Shown: positions 26,152 through 34,717 of the stretch, piece after piece
How the letters are laid out: the number at the start of each line of letters is the position of its first letter
How positions within the stretch are numbered: the first letter of the stretch is position 1
DNA from: Paraburkholderia saeva
GTDB taxonomy: Bacteria; Pseudomonadota; Gammaproteobacteria; Burkholderiales; Burkholderiaceae
Direction: 5' to 3'
Length of the DNA stretch: 64,000 nt
Assembly (NCBI RefSeq): GCF_907164555.1
Contig: NZ_CAJQZC010000002.1
Location: forward strand, 797,746 to 861,745
Program-made: the position numbers and the translations under genes
Notes under the pieces: generated by a model
Told to the model about the DNA's origin: nothing
What the model saw: the letters and a program-made list of their open reading frames with translations, nothing else
Databases searched by the model: none

Positions 26152-26337
26152 TTACGAAAGCGGACGGCCTTCGATCTGTTCGTAGACGATCGTTCCGTCG
26201 TCCGCGTCGAAGCGCTCGACATAGTTGCGTGCGCCGCACATCGGACAGCGGAACATCAGTCCTTGCCCTTCATTCTTGATGACGACGTCGGACGTTTCCC
26301 ACTGGGCGTCGCATGACTGGTTTCTGCACGTAAACAT
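26152..26337 (-). CDS. Small zinc-ribbon protein, 61 aa
   Basis: The product is a 61-residue protein with a Cys4 zinc ribbon: CRNQSCDAQW near the N terminus and RCPMCGARNY in the middle. An acidic tail follows (YVERFDADDGTIVYEQIEGR). ATG 26337 has GGGAGA eight bases upstream; the longer frame from 26382 is unlikely. It lies 34 bases upstream of dbpA on the same strand, so the two are probably cotranscribed. A nucleic-acid or protein-binding role is plausible. Function is unknown. Confidence 0.78.
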   Translation of the reverse strand: MFTCRNQSCDAQWETSDVVIKNEGQGLMFRCPMCGARNYVERFDADDGTIVYEQIEGRPLS

Positions 26338-26561
26338 GGTTGATTCTCCCGCCTGATCCGGCTGTCTGTTGAGGCTTGCCACGTGTGCGAAGCCGGGGCA
26401 GCGCGGAATTCGTGGTGCGTTGTATCGAAAACCCGCGAGTGTCGCACGAAACGGATTCGGTTCGACCGGTTTTGCCCGCTACGCGGCCCCTTTCCCAGTA
26501 ATAGACCACAAATAGCACCCGGATCGCGGGAAGAATCGTATGAGGCATCGCCAGATGTACC

Positions 26562-26591
26562 TTGACATGTGACCATATGGTCACATATTGT
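26562..26591 (+). promoter_or_regulatory. Promoter with a 20-base perfect palindromic operator
   Basis: A -35 box TTGACA (26562-26567) and a -10-like TATTGT (26586-26591) flank ATGTGACCATATGGTCACAT (26567-26586), a perfect inverted repeat filling the whole spacer. The start codon of the ArsR-type gene is at 26598, only a few bases after the expected transcript start. Binding of the encoded ArsR dimer here would block RNA polymerase, so autorepression is very likely. Confidence 0.75.
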
Positions 26592-26597
26592 AGGGAC

Positions 26598-27395
26598 ATG
26601 GATGACGTATTTAGAGCTTTGGCCGATCCGACGCGTCGCAGCCTCCTCGACGAACTGTTTAAAGAAGACGGACAGACGTTGAGCGCGCTCGAAGCCCGGC
26701 TGCCGATGACGCGCTTCGGCGTGATGAAACACCTGAAGCTGCTGGAAGAGGCAGGGCTTGTTGTCGCCCGTCGTCAGGGTCGCGAGAAGCGGCACTTTCT
26801 GAACGCCGTCCCGATCCAGCTGATCTACGACCGCTGGGTGAGCAAGTACGCCGCGCCGTGGGCCGCGACCCTGAGCGAGCTGAAACACCAACTGGAGGAC
26901 AGGACGATGGAAAAAGTGTTCGAGATTTACATCAAGACGACGCCGGAACGCCTGTGGGAAGCGATCATCAACAAGGAGATGCGGGCGAAGTACACATTCG
27001 GGCTTCAGGTGAGTTCGGACTGGACGCCGGGCTCGCGCTACGAGGGTCTGGGCGGAGGTCAGCCATCGTCGGACTTCGTGGCGGGCAGCGTGATTGTCGA
27101 AGGCGAGAATCTGGAGGTCGATCCGCCCCGGCGCCTCGTGCAAAGTTTTCGCGCGATGTGGAGCGACGACGTGAAGCGTGAAGGCACGTCGCGCGTGACG
27201 TGGGAGATCGAGCAGATCAAGGATTCGTGCCGTCTGACAGTGACGCACGATGAACTGCGCGAGAACGCGAACCCCGAGCTGTACGGTGGCTGGCCGATGG
27301 TTCTTTCGGGTCTCAAGACGTTGCTTGAAACGGGCGGCTTGCTGACGACGCCCGGGTCGCTGATGTATGCGCCGGATCAAGCGGGCGGAGGTTGA
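26598..27395 (+). CDS. ArsR-type regulator fused to an SRPBCC (AHSA1) domain
   Basis: The 265-residue fusion has an ArsR winged helix at residues 1-95 (DDVFRALADPTRRSLLDELF, MTRFGVMKHLKLLEEAGLV). An SRPBCC/AHSA1 ligand-binding domain follows from about residue 103 (FEIYIKTTPERLWEAIINKE, WTPGSRYEG, VTWEIEQ). In two-gene relatives the two domains are separate neighbours. The second domain here still begins with Met (MEKVFEIY), suggesting fusion of an operon. No metal-binding Cys pairs are seen in the ArsR part, so it probably responds to a hydrophobic ligand held by the SRPBCC cavity. ATG 26598 lies just after the palindromic promoter; the frame extends to 26562 but through the promoter itself. 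Confidence 0.87.
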   Translation: MDDVFRALADPTRRSLLDELFKEDGQTLSALEARLPMTRFGVMKHLKLLEEAGLVVARRQGREKRHFLNAVPIQLIYDRWVSKYAAPWAATLSELKHQLEDRTMEKVFEIYIKTTPERLWEAIINKEMRAKYTFGLQVSSDWTPGSRYEGLGGGQPSSDFVAGSVIVEGENLEVDPPRRLVQSFRAMWSDDVKREGTSRVTWEIEQIKDSCRLTVTHDELRENANPELYGGWPMVLSGLKTLLETGGLLTTPGSLMYAPDQAGGG

Positions 27396-27473
27396 GGAAG
27401 GCTTATGCGCTTTCGGGAGATGCACGGATACGCGCTGCGGCGCGTTTCCGCGTTTTCACCGGGCGCATGTTCA

Positions 27474-28523
27474 TCAGTGCGTCGAGACACGCCCGGCGTC
27501 GTTACGGCCGCTAGCCGCCTCCCTCAACGTATCTGAAGGACGCTTGCCGAAGAGCTTGCGATAGTCCGTCGCGAACTGGCTCAAATGCCAGAAGCCCCAC
27601 GCTGCGGCGACGTCCTGAACCGCGCGCGATGCGTGCGCCGCTTCGCATAGCTCACGTCGAGCGCCGTTCAGACGGATCGTTCGGAGATACGTCGCGGGTG
27701 CCATGCCGAGCACGTCCTGGAAGCAGTATTGCAGCGTCCTGCGGCTCACATGCAGGCGGTCGCACAACTCCGGCACGCCGACCGGGCGCTCGCGATTAGC
27801 CAATACGTATTCGCGTGCTTCCGACACAACCGATTGCCGACGCGACCTAGCCGGAATCGCACCAGAATCAGTGCGCTGCTGCTCGCACAGATCGAACAGC
27901 GAAGCCAGCACCGAGAATTCGAGCGCATCGCGTGAAAAGCTCTTCGGCGGCGCAGCGCAGGTCACGCCATCCGCAAGAATATGCCGCAGCGACGCGCATA
28001 GCCGCGTCTTGCGCGCCTCGCCGACCGGCACAACTTCCGTCTCGGGCATAACGCTCGAAAGACCACAGCGTTCAACGTCGAGCGCATGGCGTCGCAGTAC
28101 CTCGCGCTTCACCACCACGCCAAAAATCTCATACCCCGCAGGCGTAATCAGTTCGAACTCGATGCCGCCCGGACGAAACGCGATCGCGTCATCACCAATT
28201 ATGTTCGCGTCGATACGCCCCGCCACATCGCGTCGCACGGGAATACCGAACCAGTACGCGTCCGATGGCACTTCGCACGTCTGGCGCAACGTATGGCTCG
28301 TCGTCTCGCAGAACACGTGCATGTGATCGAGCGACAGTTCCGTGAGCGTGCCAACGAAGCTTCCTGCTGTGAGCTGGTCGTAGGTCTGCGTCCAGCCGTG
28401 AAGGTTGCGCGCCTGCTCGTCGGCATCGTGGGCGATGCAGGTTTGAACCCGCAGCGCTTTGGCCTGGGCAATGGCGACCTCATCGTGTCCTGCTGGTCCG
28501 GCAACCGGTGAATGACGCGTCAT
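27474..28523 (-). CDS. eutR: AraC-family regulator EutR, ethanolamine pathway
   Basis: The 349-residue protein is the same size as enteric EutR. The N-terminal 230 residues form a sensing domain (HMHVFCETTSHTLRQTCEVP, YWFGIPVRRDV). The C-terminal 110 residues carry the double helix-turn-helix of AraC proteins: VGVPELCDRLHVSRRTLQYC and the second helix pair around AAWGFWHLSQFATDYRKLFG with KRPSDTLR. EutR activates ethanolamine genes in response to ethanolamine and cobalamin. Its neighbours are exaC, eutBC and eat, supporting the assignment. It diverges from the aldehyde dehydrogenase over a 311-base regulatory region. Symbol assigned by similarity and context. Confidence 0.82.
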   Translation of the reverse strand: MTRHSPVAGPAGHDEVAIAQAKALRVQTCIAHDADEQARNLHGWTQTYDQLTAGSFVGTLTELSLDHMHVFCETTSHTLRQTCEVPSDAYWFGIPVRRDVAGRIDANIIGDDAIAFRPGGIEFELITPAGYEIFGVVVKREVLRRHALDVERCGLSSVMPETEVVPVGEARKTRLCASLRHILADGVTCAAPPKSFSRDALEFSVLASLFDLCEQQRTDSGAIPARSRRQSVVSEAREYVLANRERPVGVPELCDRLHVSRRTLQYCFQDVLGMAPATYLRTIRLNGARRELCEAAHASRAVQDVAAAWGFWHLSQFATDYRKLFGKRPSDTLREAASGRNDAGRVSTH

Positions 28524-28623
28524 GGCGGATCTGCCCGCGAATGGGAATCGCGAAACGAACGCAAGTCCCGTGCCGTTCAGCGCGATCGATCAGATGTCAC
28601 ACATGTTGCCGCCTCGGTGTTCA

Positions 28624-28659
28624 AGTCCTGAACAGGTGTCCCGCCACCTGTTCAGGACT
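28624..28659. promoter_or_regulatory. 15-base perfect inverted repeat upstream of the aldehyde dehydrogenase
   Basis: AGTCCTGAACAGGTG (28624-28638) and CACCTGTTCAGGACT (28645-28659) are perfect complements around a 6-base centre. The repeat lies about 110 bases upstream of a sigma-54-type promoter, a normal distance for an enhancer site bound by a sigma-54 activator such as an AcoR-like protein. There is no T-run, so a terminator is unlikely. Confidence 0.65.
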
Positions 28660-28751
28660 GGCGCATCGTTCCAGACCACGAAACGCCGGTTCGACGGCGT
28701 GCGCCGCTGCGGTGCTGGTTGCACATGCATGAATCACGCCGCACGTGCCAT

Positions 28752-28766
28752 TGGCACGGTTCTGGC
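28752..28766 (+). promoter_or_regulatory. Sigma-54-type promoter for the aldehyde dehydrogenase
   Basis: TGGCACGGTTCTGGC matches the consensus TGGCAC-N5-TTGC at all fixed positions but one, with the GG and GC pairs at -24 and -12 spaced correctly. The expected transcript start is near 28778, giving a leader of about 57 bases before ATG 28835. A perfect inverted repeat upstream could be the activator site. Confidence 0.6.
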
Positions 28767-28834
28767 GTATGGGACTCGCGGTCAGCGATACAGCGCACCG
28801 ACGATAAACGATCACACATGTGAGGAGCACACTG

Positions 28835-30355
28835 ATGAACCATGCAGAGATGCAGTTTCTGACCACCGAATTCCCGTACAAAAAGCAATACGCGAACTTC
28901 ATCGGCGGCGAGTGGGTGAAGCCTGTCGGCGGCGAGTATTTTGACAACATCTCGCCGATTACCGGCGAACCGTTCACATCGATCCCACGCTCGCGTGAAG
29001 CCGATATCGAACTCGCGCTCGACGCCGCACATAAGGCCAAAGTCGCGTGGGGCAAGACATCGACGACCGAACGCGCGAACATCCTGAACCGCATTGCCGA
29101 CCGCATGGAAGCGAACCTGCAGCGCATCGCCATTGCGGAAACGATCGACAACGGCAAGCCGTTGCGCGAAACGATGGCGGCCGATATTCCACTTGCGATC
29201 GATCACTTCCGCTATTTCGCGGGCTGCGTGCGCGCCCAGGAAGGCTCGATCTCGCAGGTCGACGAAGACACCGTCGCGTATCACTTTCATGAACCGCTAG
29301 GCGTTGTCGGCCAGATCATTCCGTGGAATTTCCCGATCCTGATGGCCGTGTGGAAACTCGCACCGGCACTCGCGGCAGGCAACTGCGTCGTGCTTAAGCC
29401 GGCGGAACAGACGCCCGCTTCGATCCTCGTGCTGCTCGAACTGATTCACGACCTGCTCCCGCCTGGCGTGATAAATGTGGTCAACGGCTTTGGTCTGGAA
29501 GCGGGCAAACCGCTGGCGTCGAACAAGCGCATCGCCAAGATCGCGTTTACCGGCGAGACGACAACCGGCCGGCTGATCATGCAGTACGCGAGCCAGAACA
29601 TCATTCCGGTCACGCTCGAACTCGGCGGCAAGAGCCCGAACATTTTCTTTGCCGATGTGATGGATCACGACGACAGCTACTTCGACAAGGCGCTCGAAGG
29701 CTTTACGATGTTCGCGCTGAACCAGGGCGAAGTGTGTACGTGTCCGTCGCGCGTGCTCATTGACGAAAAGATCTACGACAAATTCATGGAGCGCGCGCTC
29801 AAACGCGTGGCCGCAATCACACAAGGTCATCCGCTCGATACGAAAACGATGATCGGCGCGCAGGCTTCGCAGGAGCAGCTTGAAAAGATCATGTCGTATG
29901 TCGATCTCGGCAAGCAGGAAGGCGCCGAGTGTCTGATCGGCGGCGAGCGCAACACGCTGGGCGGTGAATTGAGCAAGGGCTATTACGTCAAGCCGACCGT
30001 GTTCAAAGGCCACAACAAGATGCGCATCTTCCAGGAAGAAATCTTTGGGCCGGTGGTTTCCGTCACGACCTTCAAGAACGAAGAGGAAGCGCTCGCAATC
30101 GCCAACGACACGCTCTATGGCCTCGGCGCAGGCGTGTGGACCCGCGATGGCACGCGCGCCTATCGCTTCGGCCGCGAGATCCAGGCTGGACGTGTATGGA
30201 CGAACTGCTATCACGCGTATCCGGCGCATGCCGCGTTTGGCGGATACAAGCAGTCGGGTATCGGACGCGAGAATCACAAGATGATGCTCGATCACTACCA
30301 GCAAACGAAGAATCTCCTCGTCAGCTACAGCGAGAAGCCGCTGGGCTTCTTCTGA
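28835..30355 (+). CDS. exaC: NAD-dependent acetaldehyde dehydrogenase (ExaC/AldB type)
   Basis: The 506-residue aldehyde dehydrogenase has the cofactor and catalytic motifs in order: [20 protein letters not shown] with the catalytic Asn, [24 protein letters not shown], the general base in [12 protein letters not shown], the catalytic Cys in [11 protein letters not shown] near residue 302, and [10 protein letters not shown]. The ending SEKPLGFF is typical of ExaC enzymes that oxidise acetaldehyde from ethanol or ethanolamine. ATG 28835 has GAGGAG upstream. It should remove the acetaldehyde made by EutBC. A strong terminator follows, then a DUF779 gene, a partner often found with this enzyme. 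Confidence 0.92.
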   Translation: MNHAEMQFLTTEFPYKKQYANFIGGEWVKPVGGEYFDNISPITGEPFTSIPRSREADIELALDAAHKAKVAWGKTSTTERANILNRIADRMEANLQRIAIAETIDNGKPLRETMAADIPLAIDHFRYFAGCVRAQEGSISQVDEDTVAYHFHEPLGVVGQIIPWNFPILMAVWKLAPALAAGNCVVLKPAEQTPASILVLLELIHDLLPPGVINVVNGFGLEAGKPLASNKRIAKIAFTGETTTGRLIMQYASQNIIPVTLELGGKSPNIFFADVMDHDDSYFDKALEGFTMFALNQGEVCTCPSRVLIDEKIYDKFMERALKRVAAITQGHPLDTKTMIGAQASQEQLEKIMSYVDLGKQEGAECLIGGERNTLGGELSKGYYVKPTVFKGHNKMRIFQEEIFGPVVSVTTFKNEEEALAIANDTLYGLGAGVWTRDGTRAYRFGREIQAGRVWTNCYHAYPAHAAFGGYKQSGIGRENHKMMLDHYQQTKNLLVSYSEKPLGFF

Positions 30356-30371
30356 GCTAGACGCTCCTGTG

Positions 30372-30403
30372 GGCGAGCCGCACATTGCGGCTCGCCTTTT
30401 TTT
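30372..30403 (+). terminator. Intrinsic terminator after exaC
   Basis: GGCGAGCCGCA (30372-30382) and TGCGGCTCGCC (30386-30396) form an 11-pair perfect stem with a 3-base loop, followed by seven T. It lies between exaC and the DUF779 gene, so the latter is reached only by readthrough or its own promoter. Confidence 0.9.
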
Positions 30404-30418
30404 AAGCGGAGTGACGTC

Positions 30419-30811
30419 ATGGCAGACGATGGAGTAGCACGCGTGATCGCAACACCGGCCGCGGTAGCGCTGATCCAGAAACTCGGCGCAGAACACGGCT
30501 CGATTCTGTTTCATCAATCGGGTGGCTGTTGCGACGGCAGTGCACCGATGTGTTTTCCTGCTTCGGAGTTTCTGGTCGGCAGCTCGGATGTACGGCTTGG
30601 CGAGATTGCCGGTGTGCCGTTCTATATGAGCGAATCGCAGTTCGAATACTGGCAGCACACGCAGTTGATCATCGACGCCATACCCGGTAATGGCGGCATG
30701 TTTTCGCTTGAGCGCCCTACGGGGTTGCGCTTTCTGACGCGTTCGCGTCTCTATGACGATGCCGAGAATGCGTGGCTCGAACAGCATCCGGTTGCACGCG
30801 CGGATGCCTGA
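30419..30811 (+). CDS. DUF779 protein linked to aldehyde dehydrogenase
   Basis: The 130-residue protein matches DUF779 along its length: ALIQKLGAEHGSILFHQSGG, then CCDGSAPMCFP with three conserved cysteines, LGEIAGVPFYMSESQFEYW, LIIDAIPGNGGMFSLE and GLRFLTRSRLY. The family almost always accompanies acetaldehyde or ethanol oxidation genes. The cysteine cluster suggests metal or thiol chemistry, but no function is established. ATG 30419 follows GCGGAGTGACGTC. A terminator separates it from exaC, so its level may be lower than that of the enzyme. Confidence 0.88.
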   Translation: MADDGVARVIATPAAVALIQKLGAEHGSILFHQSGGCCDGSAPMCFPASEFLVGSSDVRLGEIAGVPFYMSESQFEYWQHTQLIIDAIPGNGGMFSLERPTGLRFLTRSRLYDDAENAWLEQHPVARADA

Positions 30812-30837
30812 TCAAGCGCAGGTGAAGGCGTTTTCTT

Positions 30838-31626
30838 TCAGGCAGACGGCGGCGCTGGCACCGCCGCTGTCGCTGCTGCTGTTCCGAGCAGCGCATCGCT
30901 GTCGTCTTTAAGGCCGACACCTGTCAGCCCAAGGCGACGCGCGTGCGTCAGCAGGTAATGCAGCCGATGTGCTGCGGCTTCGTATGAAAGCCCTTCGGGA
31001 CGCACGTTCGAAATGCAGTTGCGCTGTGCGTCGCTGCAGCCAGTTTTGGGTGCCCAGGTCAGGTAAATACCAAGGCTGTCCGGCGAACTGAGGCCGGGCC
31101 GCTCGCCGATCAACATCACCACCAGCTTTGCCTTCAGGAGTTCGCCGATCTCGTCGCCGAGCGCGACACGGCTTTGGCGCGCGACTACAACAGGGCCAAT
31201 TTTCCAGTCTGAAAGGCGCGCGCAAACGGCCTGCAACAGTGGCAACGACTGTCGCGATGCGGCGAACGCCGACAAACCATCGGCGATAACAAACACGACT
31301 TCCGGCGCATCGATCGTAACGCGCGCTAACGCTTCGCGGCTCTCGTCGGACAAACGCCTTCCAAGATCGGGACGCCGCAAATAGTGCTCGCGATCGGGCG
31401 CCGCGCTATGCACATCGAGCGTCGTAAAACCAAGCGCGCGCAGCTTTTCATGCAAGGCATCGGCGTCGAGCGGATGATGCACGGCGTCGCGCGCCTGCGC
31501 ATGCGAGAGATTGAAAGCGAGCAGCGGCGCGGTCGGCAAACTGTTTCCCGCGCGGCCCAGAGCGATGCGCGCATTCGTGAATTCGCGCAGTGCGTTCCAT
31601 GGATTCTTTTCGAGGAAGTCGCTCAT
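30838..31626 (-). CDS. eutC: Ethanolamine ammonia-lyase small subunit
   Basis: The 262-residue EutC has family segments in order: ARIALGRAGNSLPTAPLLAF, the LSHAQARDAVH motif, VFVIADGLSAFAA, ARQSRVALGDEIGELL, VVMLIGERPGLSSPDSLGIY, and CSDAQRNCISNVRPEGLSYE with the conserved cysteines. With EutB it forms the adenosylcobalamin-dependent enzyme that cleaves ethanolamine to acetaldehyde and ammonia. Its ATG overlaps the eutB stop by four bases, so the subunits are translationally coupled. The N-terminal targeting extension used for microcompartments in enterics is short or absent, and no shell genes are present. Confidence 0.94.
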   Translation of the reverse strand: MSDFLEKNPWNALREFTNARIALGRAGNSLPTAPLLAFNLSHAQARDAVHHPLDADALHEKLRALGFTTLDVHSAAPDREHYLRRPDLGRRLSDESREALARVTIDAPEVVFVIADGLSAFAASRQSLPLLQAVCARLSDWKIGPVVVARQSRVALGDEIGELLKAKLVVMLIGERPGLSSPDSLGIYLTWAPKTGCSDAQRNCISNVRPEGLSYEAAAHRLHYLLTHARRLGLTGVGLKDDSDALLGTAAATAAVPAPPSA

Positions 31627-33023
31627 GCGATGTCGGCTCCCATCCAGTCTTTAGCGCCTTGCAGCAGCGGCTGACGCAACGATGCGCTCAAGAGCGCACC
31701 GCGCGTGTCGGTGATCTGCATCGACTCAAGCCACTCTTCGAATTCGGGTGCGCGACGCAGACCCAGAACATCGCGAACGTACAGCGCGTCATGGAACGAC
31801 GTGCTTTGATAGTTGAGCATGACGTCGTCGGCGCCGGGCACACCCATGATGAAGTTGATGCCTGCAACGCCCAGCAGCGTGAGCAGGTTGTCCATGTCGT
31901 CCTGATCGGCTTCCGCGTGATTCGTATAGCAGATGTCGCAGCCCATCGGCACGCCGAGCAGCTTGCCGCAGAAGTGATCTTCGAGACCGGCGCGCGTGAT
32001 CTGCTTGCCGTCGTAGAGATACTCCGGCCCGATAAAGCCAACCACCGTGTTCACGAGAAACGGATTGAACTTGCGCGCGACGGCATAGGCGCGCACTTCA
32101 CACGTCTGCTGGTCGACGCCATGATGTGCGTTCGCTGATAGCGCACTGCCCTGCCCGGTTTCGAAATACATCAGGTTGTCGCCGACCGTTCCACGCTTGA
32201 GCGACAGTCCAGCTTCGTAACCTTCCTGCAACAGCGCAAGCGTGATGCCAAAGCCCGCATTCGCCTTCTCCGTCCCCGCGATCGACTGGAACACGAGATC
32301 GACCGGTGCGCCCTTCTCTATCGCCGCAATTGTGTTCGTGACGTGCGTGAGCACGCAGGATTGCGTCGGCACCTGATAGCGCTGGCGAAAGTCGTCGACC
32401 ATGCGCAACAGCATCGTGATGGCGGCAAGGCTGTCAGTGGCGGGATTGATGCCGACCATCGCGTCGCCGCAGCCGTACATGAGGCCGTCGAGCATCGACG
32501 CCGCGATGCCTTTGACGTCATCGGTTGCGTGATTGGGTTGCAGACGCACGGACATGTGTCCGGGCAAGCCGACGGTGTTGCGAAAGCGCGTCACCACGGG
32601 ACGCTTGCGCGCCGCCACGATCAGATCCTGATTGCGCATCAGCTTCGACACCGCCGCGACCATTTCCGGCGTCAGGCCCGCCGTAACACGCGTGAGTGCC
32701 GCGGTATCTGTCGTGCTGGAGAGCAGCCAGTTGCGAAAATCGCCGACCGCCAGATGCGAGATTTCGGCGAACGCTTCGGGCGAGTGATCGTCGATGACAA
32801 GGCGCGTGACTTCGTCGCTTTCGTACGGCACGACTGCTTCGTTCAGAAACGTGCGCAACGGCACAGCTGCAAGCGCGATCTTTGCAGCGACGCGTTCTTC
32901 TTCGCTTGCCGCCGCCACACCGGCGAGCTGGTCGCCGGAACGCAGCGGGCTCGCCTTCGCCAGCAGGGTTCTCAGATCGGCGAACCGGTACGTCCGGCTG
33001 CCGATTGTCTCCGTATAGCTCAT
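31623..33023 (-). CDS. eutB: Ethanolamine ammonia-lyase large subunit
   Basis: The 466-residue EutB is the catalytic TIM-barrel subunit. Recognised segments are YRFADLRTLLAKASPLRSGD, the GLPGHMSVRLQPNHATDDV substrate and cobalamin region, YGCGDAMVGINPATDS, GAPVDLVFQSIAGTEKAN, TGQGSALSANAHHGVD and MGCDICYTNHAEADQDD. It binds adenosylcobalamin and ethanolamine and starts the radical reaction. ATG 33023 is preferred over the ATG six bases upstream because AGGAG lies eight bases before it and only two before the other. It follows the permease gene on the same strand, giving the order eat-eutB-eutC. Confidence 0.95.
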   Translation of the reverse strand: MSYTETIGSRTYRFADLRTLLAKASPLRSGDQLAGVAAASEEERVAAKIALAAVPLRTFLNEAVVPYESDEVTRLVIDDHSPEAFAEISHLAVGDFRNWLLSSTTDTAALTRVTAGLTPEMVAAVSKLMRNQDLIVAARKRPVVTRFRNTVGLPGHMSVRLQPNHATDDVKGIAASMLDGLMYGCGDAMVGINPATDSLAAITMLLRMVDDFRQRYQVPTQSCVLTHVTNTIAAIEKGAPVDLVFQSIAGTEKANAGFGITLALLQEGYEAGLSLKRGTVGDNLMYFETGQGSALSANAHHGVDQQTCEVRAYAVARKFNPFLVNTVVGFIGPEYLYDGKQITRAGLEDHFCGKLLGVPMGCDICYTNHAEADQDDMDNLLTLLGVAGINFIMGVPGADDVMLNYQSTSFHDALYVRDVLGLRRAPEFEEWLESMQITDTRGALLSASLRQPLLQGAKDWMGADIA

Positions 33024-33071
33024 CTGCATTGCTCCTGCGCCGCCGCGTGCACGGCGGCTTCGCCCGTCGCG

Positions 33072-34475
33072 TCAGTCTTCGAGCAGGGCATCCACGGGTG
33101 CCACTGCACGCTGCCTGCGCGTCGACAGAAAATACACATAGCCGAGCGCGAGAAAGATCGCGAACACGACCGCCACCAGAAAGTTGAAGTACACCATCGT
33201 GCCCAGCGAAATCACCGCGGTCACCAGCGCGAACGCCGGGAAGAGCGGGAACAGCGGCGCGCGGAACGGCCGTTCCATGCCCGGTTGCGTCCGGCGCAGC
33301 TTGAACAGCGACATCATGCTGATGATGTACATCACAATAGCGCCAAAAACCGACATCGTCACGATGTTCGCCGTGAGCGTCTGGCCGCCAAACTGGATCA
33401 GCTCGTCGCTGTAGATGGCGGCAATGCCGACCACGCCGCCCGCGATGATCGCGCGATGCGGCGTCTTGAAACGCGGATGCACCTTCGAAAGCCACTCCGG
33501 CAGATAGCCCGCGCGCGCGAGCGCAAAGATCTGACGCGAGTAGCCAAGAATGATGCCGTGAAACGATGCCACGAGCCCGAAGAGGCCGAGCCACACCAGC
33601 ATATGCATCCAGCCGCTATTTGCACCGACGATGAATTTCATCGCCTGCGGCAGCGGGTCGTTGATGTTCGCGAGTTTGGTCCAGTCTCCGGCGGCGCCTG
33701 CAAACACCATCACGCCAATTGCCAGTGCGACGAGCGTCAGGATGCCGGCGATGTACGCGATGGGAATCGAACGCTTCGGGTCTTTCGCTTCTTCGGCGGC
33801 CATTGCGACGCCTTCGATCGCGAGAAAGAACCAGATCGCGAACGGAATCGCGGCAAACATGCCGCTAAACGAGCCCAGGCTGAAGTGATCGGCGCCCGAC
33901 CAGCCGCCCTTCGTGAAATTGCTTAACTCGAAGCCCGGCGATACGACGCCCATGAACACCAGCAACTCGAAAATGGCGAGGAGCGTCACGCACAGTTCGA
34001 ACGCCGCGGCGATCTGCACGCCGACGATATTCAGCGCCATGAAGATCAGATACGCGCCCATCGCGGCGTGTTTCGGCTCAAGCGCCGGAAACTGCACGTG
34101 CAGATACGCGCCGATGGCAAGCGCAATGGCGGGCGGTGCGAACACGAACTCAACCAGCGTCGCCGCGCCCGCGATATAGCCGCCGGTCGGGCCGAACGCC
34201 TGACGGGCGTAGGCGAACGGGCCGCCTGCGTGCGGAATCGATGTCGTGAGTTCCGTGAAGCTGAAAATGAACGTCGTGTACATCGCGGCAATAAAGAGCG
34301 CCGTGATCACGAACCCGAGCGTGCCTGCGCTTGCCCAGCCGTAGCTCCAGCCAAAATACTCGCCGGAGATCACGAGGCCAACTGCGATGCCCCACAACTG
34401 CCACGTACCGAGCGTCTGTTTGAGCTCGTGATGCGTGACCTTGCCCACATGCTGACCTTTCGACTCTGCTTTCAT
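33072..34475 (-). CDS. eat: Ethanolamine permease
   Basis: The 467-residue APC-superfamily transporter has twelve hydrophobic segments. Characteristic parts are the N-terminal TWQLWGIAVGLVISGEYFGW, IPHAGGPFAYARQAFGPTGG, FFLAIEGVAMAAEEAKDPKR, ASFHGIILGYSRQIFALARA and YLPEWLSKVHPRFKTPHRA. This pattern is specific for Eat-type ethanolamine permeases. ATG 34475 has CAGGAGATT upstream; the frame extends to 34520 without such a site. It is the first gene of the eat-eutB-eutC operon and supplies the substrate. Confidence 0.93.
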   Translation of the reverse strand: MKAESKGQHVGKVTHHELKQTLGTWQLWGIAVGLVISGEYFGWSYGWASAGTLGFVITALFIAAMYTTFIFSFTELTTSIPHAGGPFAYARQAFGPTGGYIAGAATLVEFVFAPPAIALAIGAYLHVQFPALEPKHAAMGAYLIFMALNIVGVQIAAAFELCVTLLAIFELLVFMGVVSPGFELSNFTKGGWSGADHFSLGSFSGMFAAIPFAIWFFLAIEGVAMAAEEAKDPKRSIPIAYIAGILTLVALAIGVMVFAGAAGDWTKLANINDPLPQAMKFIVGANSGWMHMLVWLGLFGLVASFHGIILGYSRQIFALARAGYLPEWLSKVHPRFKTPHRAIIAGGVVGIAAIYSDELIQFGGQTLTANIVTMSVFGAIVMYIISMMSLFKLRRTQPGMERPFRAPLFPLFPAFALVTAVISLGTMVYFNFLVAVVFAIFLALGYVYFLSTRRQRAVAPVDALLED

Positions 34476-34717
34476 CGGAATCTCCTGATTTGGCTGCCTG
34501 CGGGGACCGCAAGCAGACACGCATCAGCCGATGGTAGAGAGCCATTAATCGAGGTGTTATCGAAAATCGGCAAACATCGGGCGTTTCTGCGGCATTAAGC
34601 ACCTGCTGGAAGGCCTGCAGCGCACTAACCATGTGCGCAAACGAGGTCCGCAGGATTTGGTAAACGGGTCCGTGCTAATTTTCAGTGCATAGCCTTCCCG
34701 ACTCTATTCGCCGAACC

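Noticed and set aside
29297..30787. A 496-residue reading frame antisense to the aldehyde dehydrogenase
   Set aside because: It is the mirror of a well-recognised gene in high-GC DNA and has no known motif. Long antisense frames are common here (also 15279-16520, 17193-18332 and 56093-57769).
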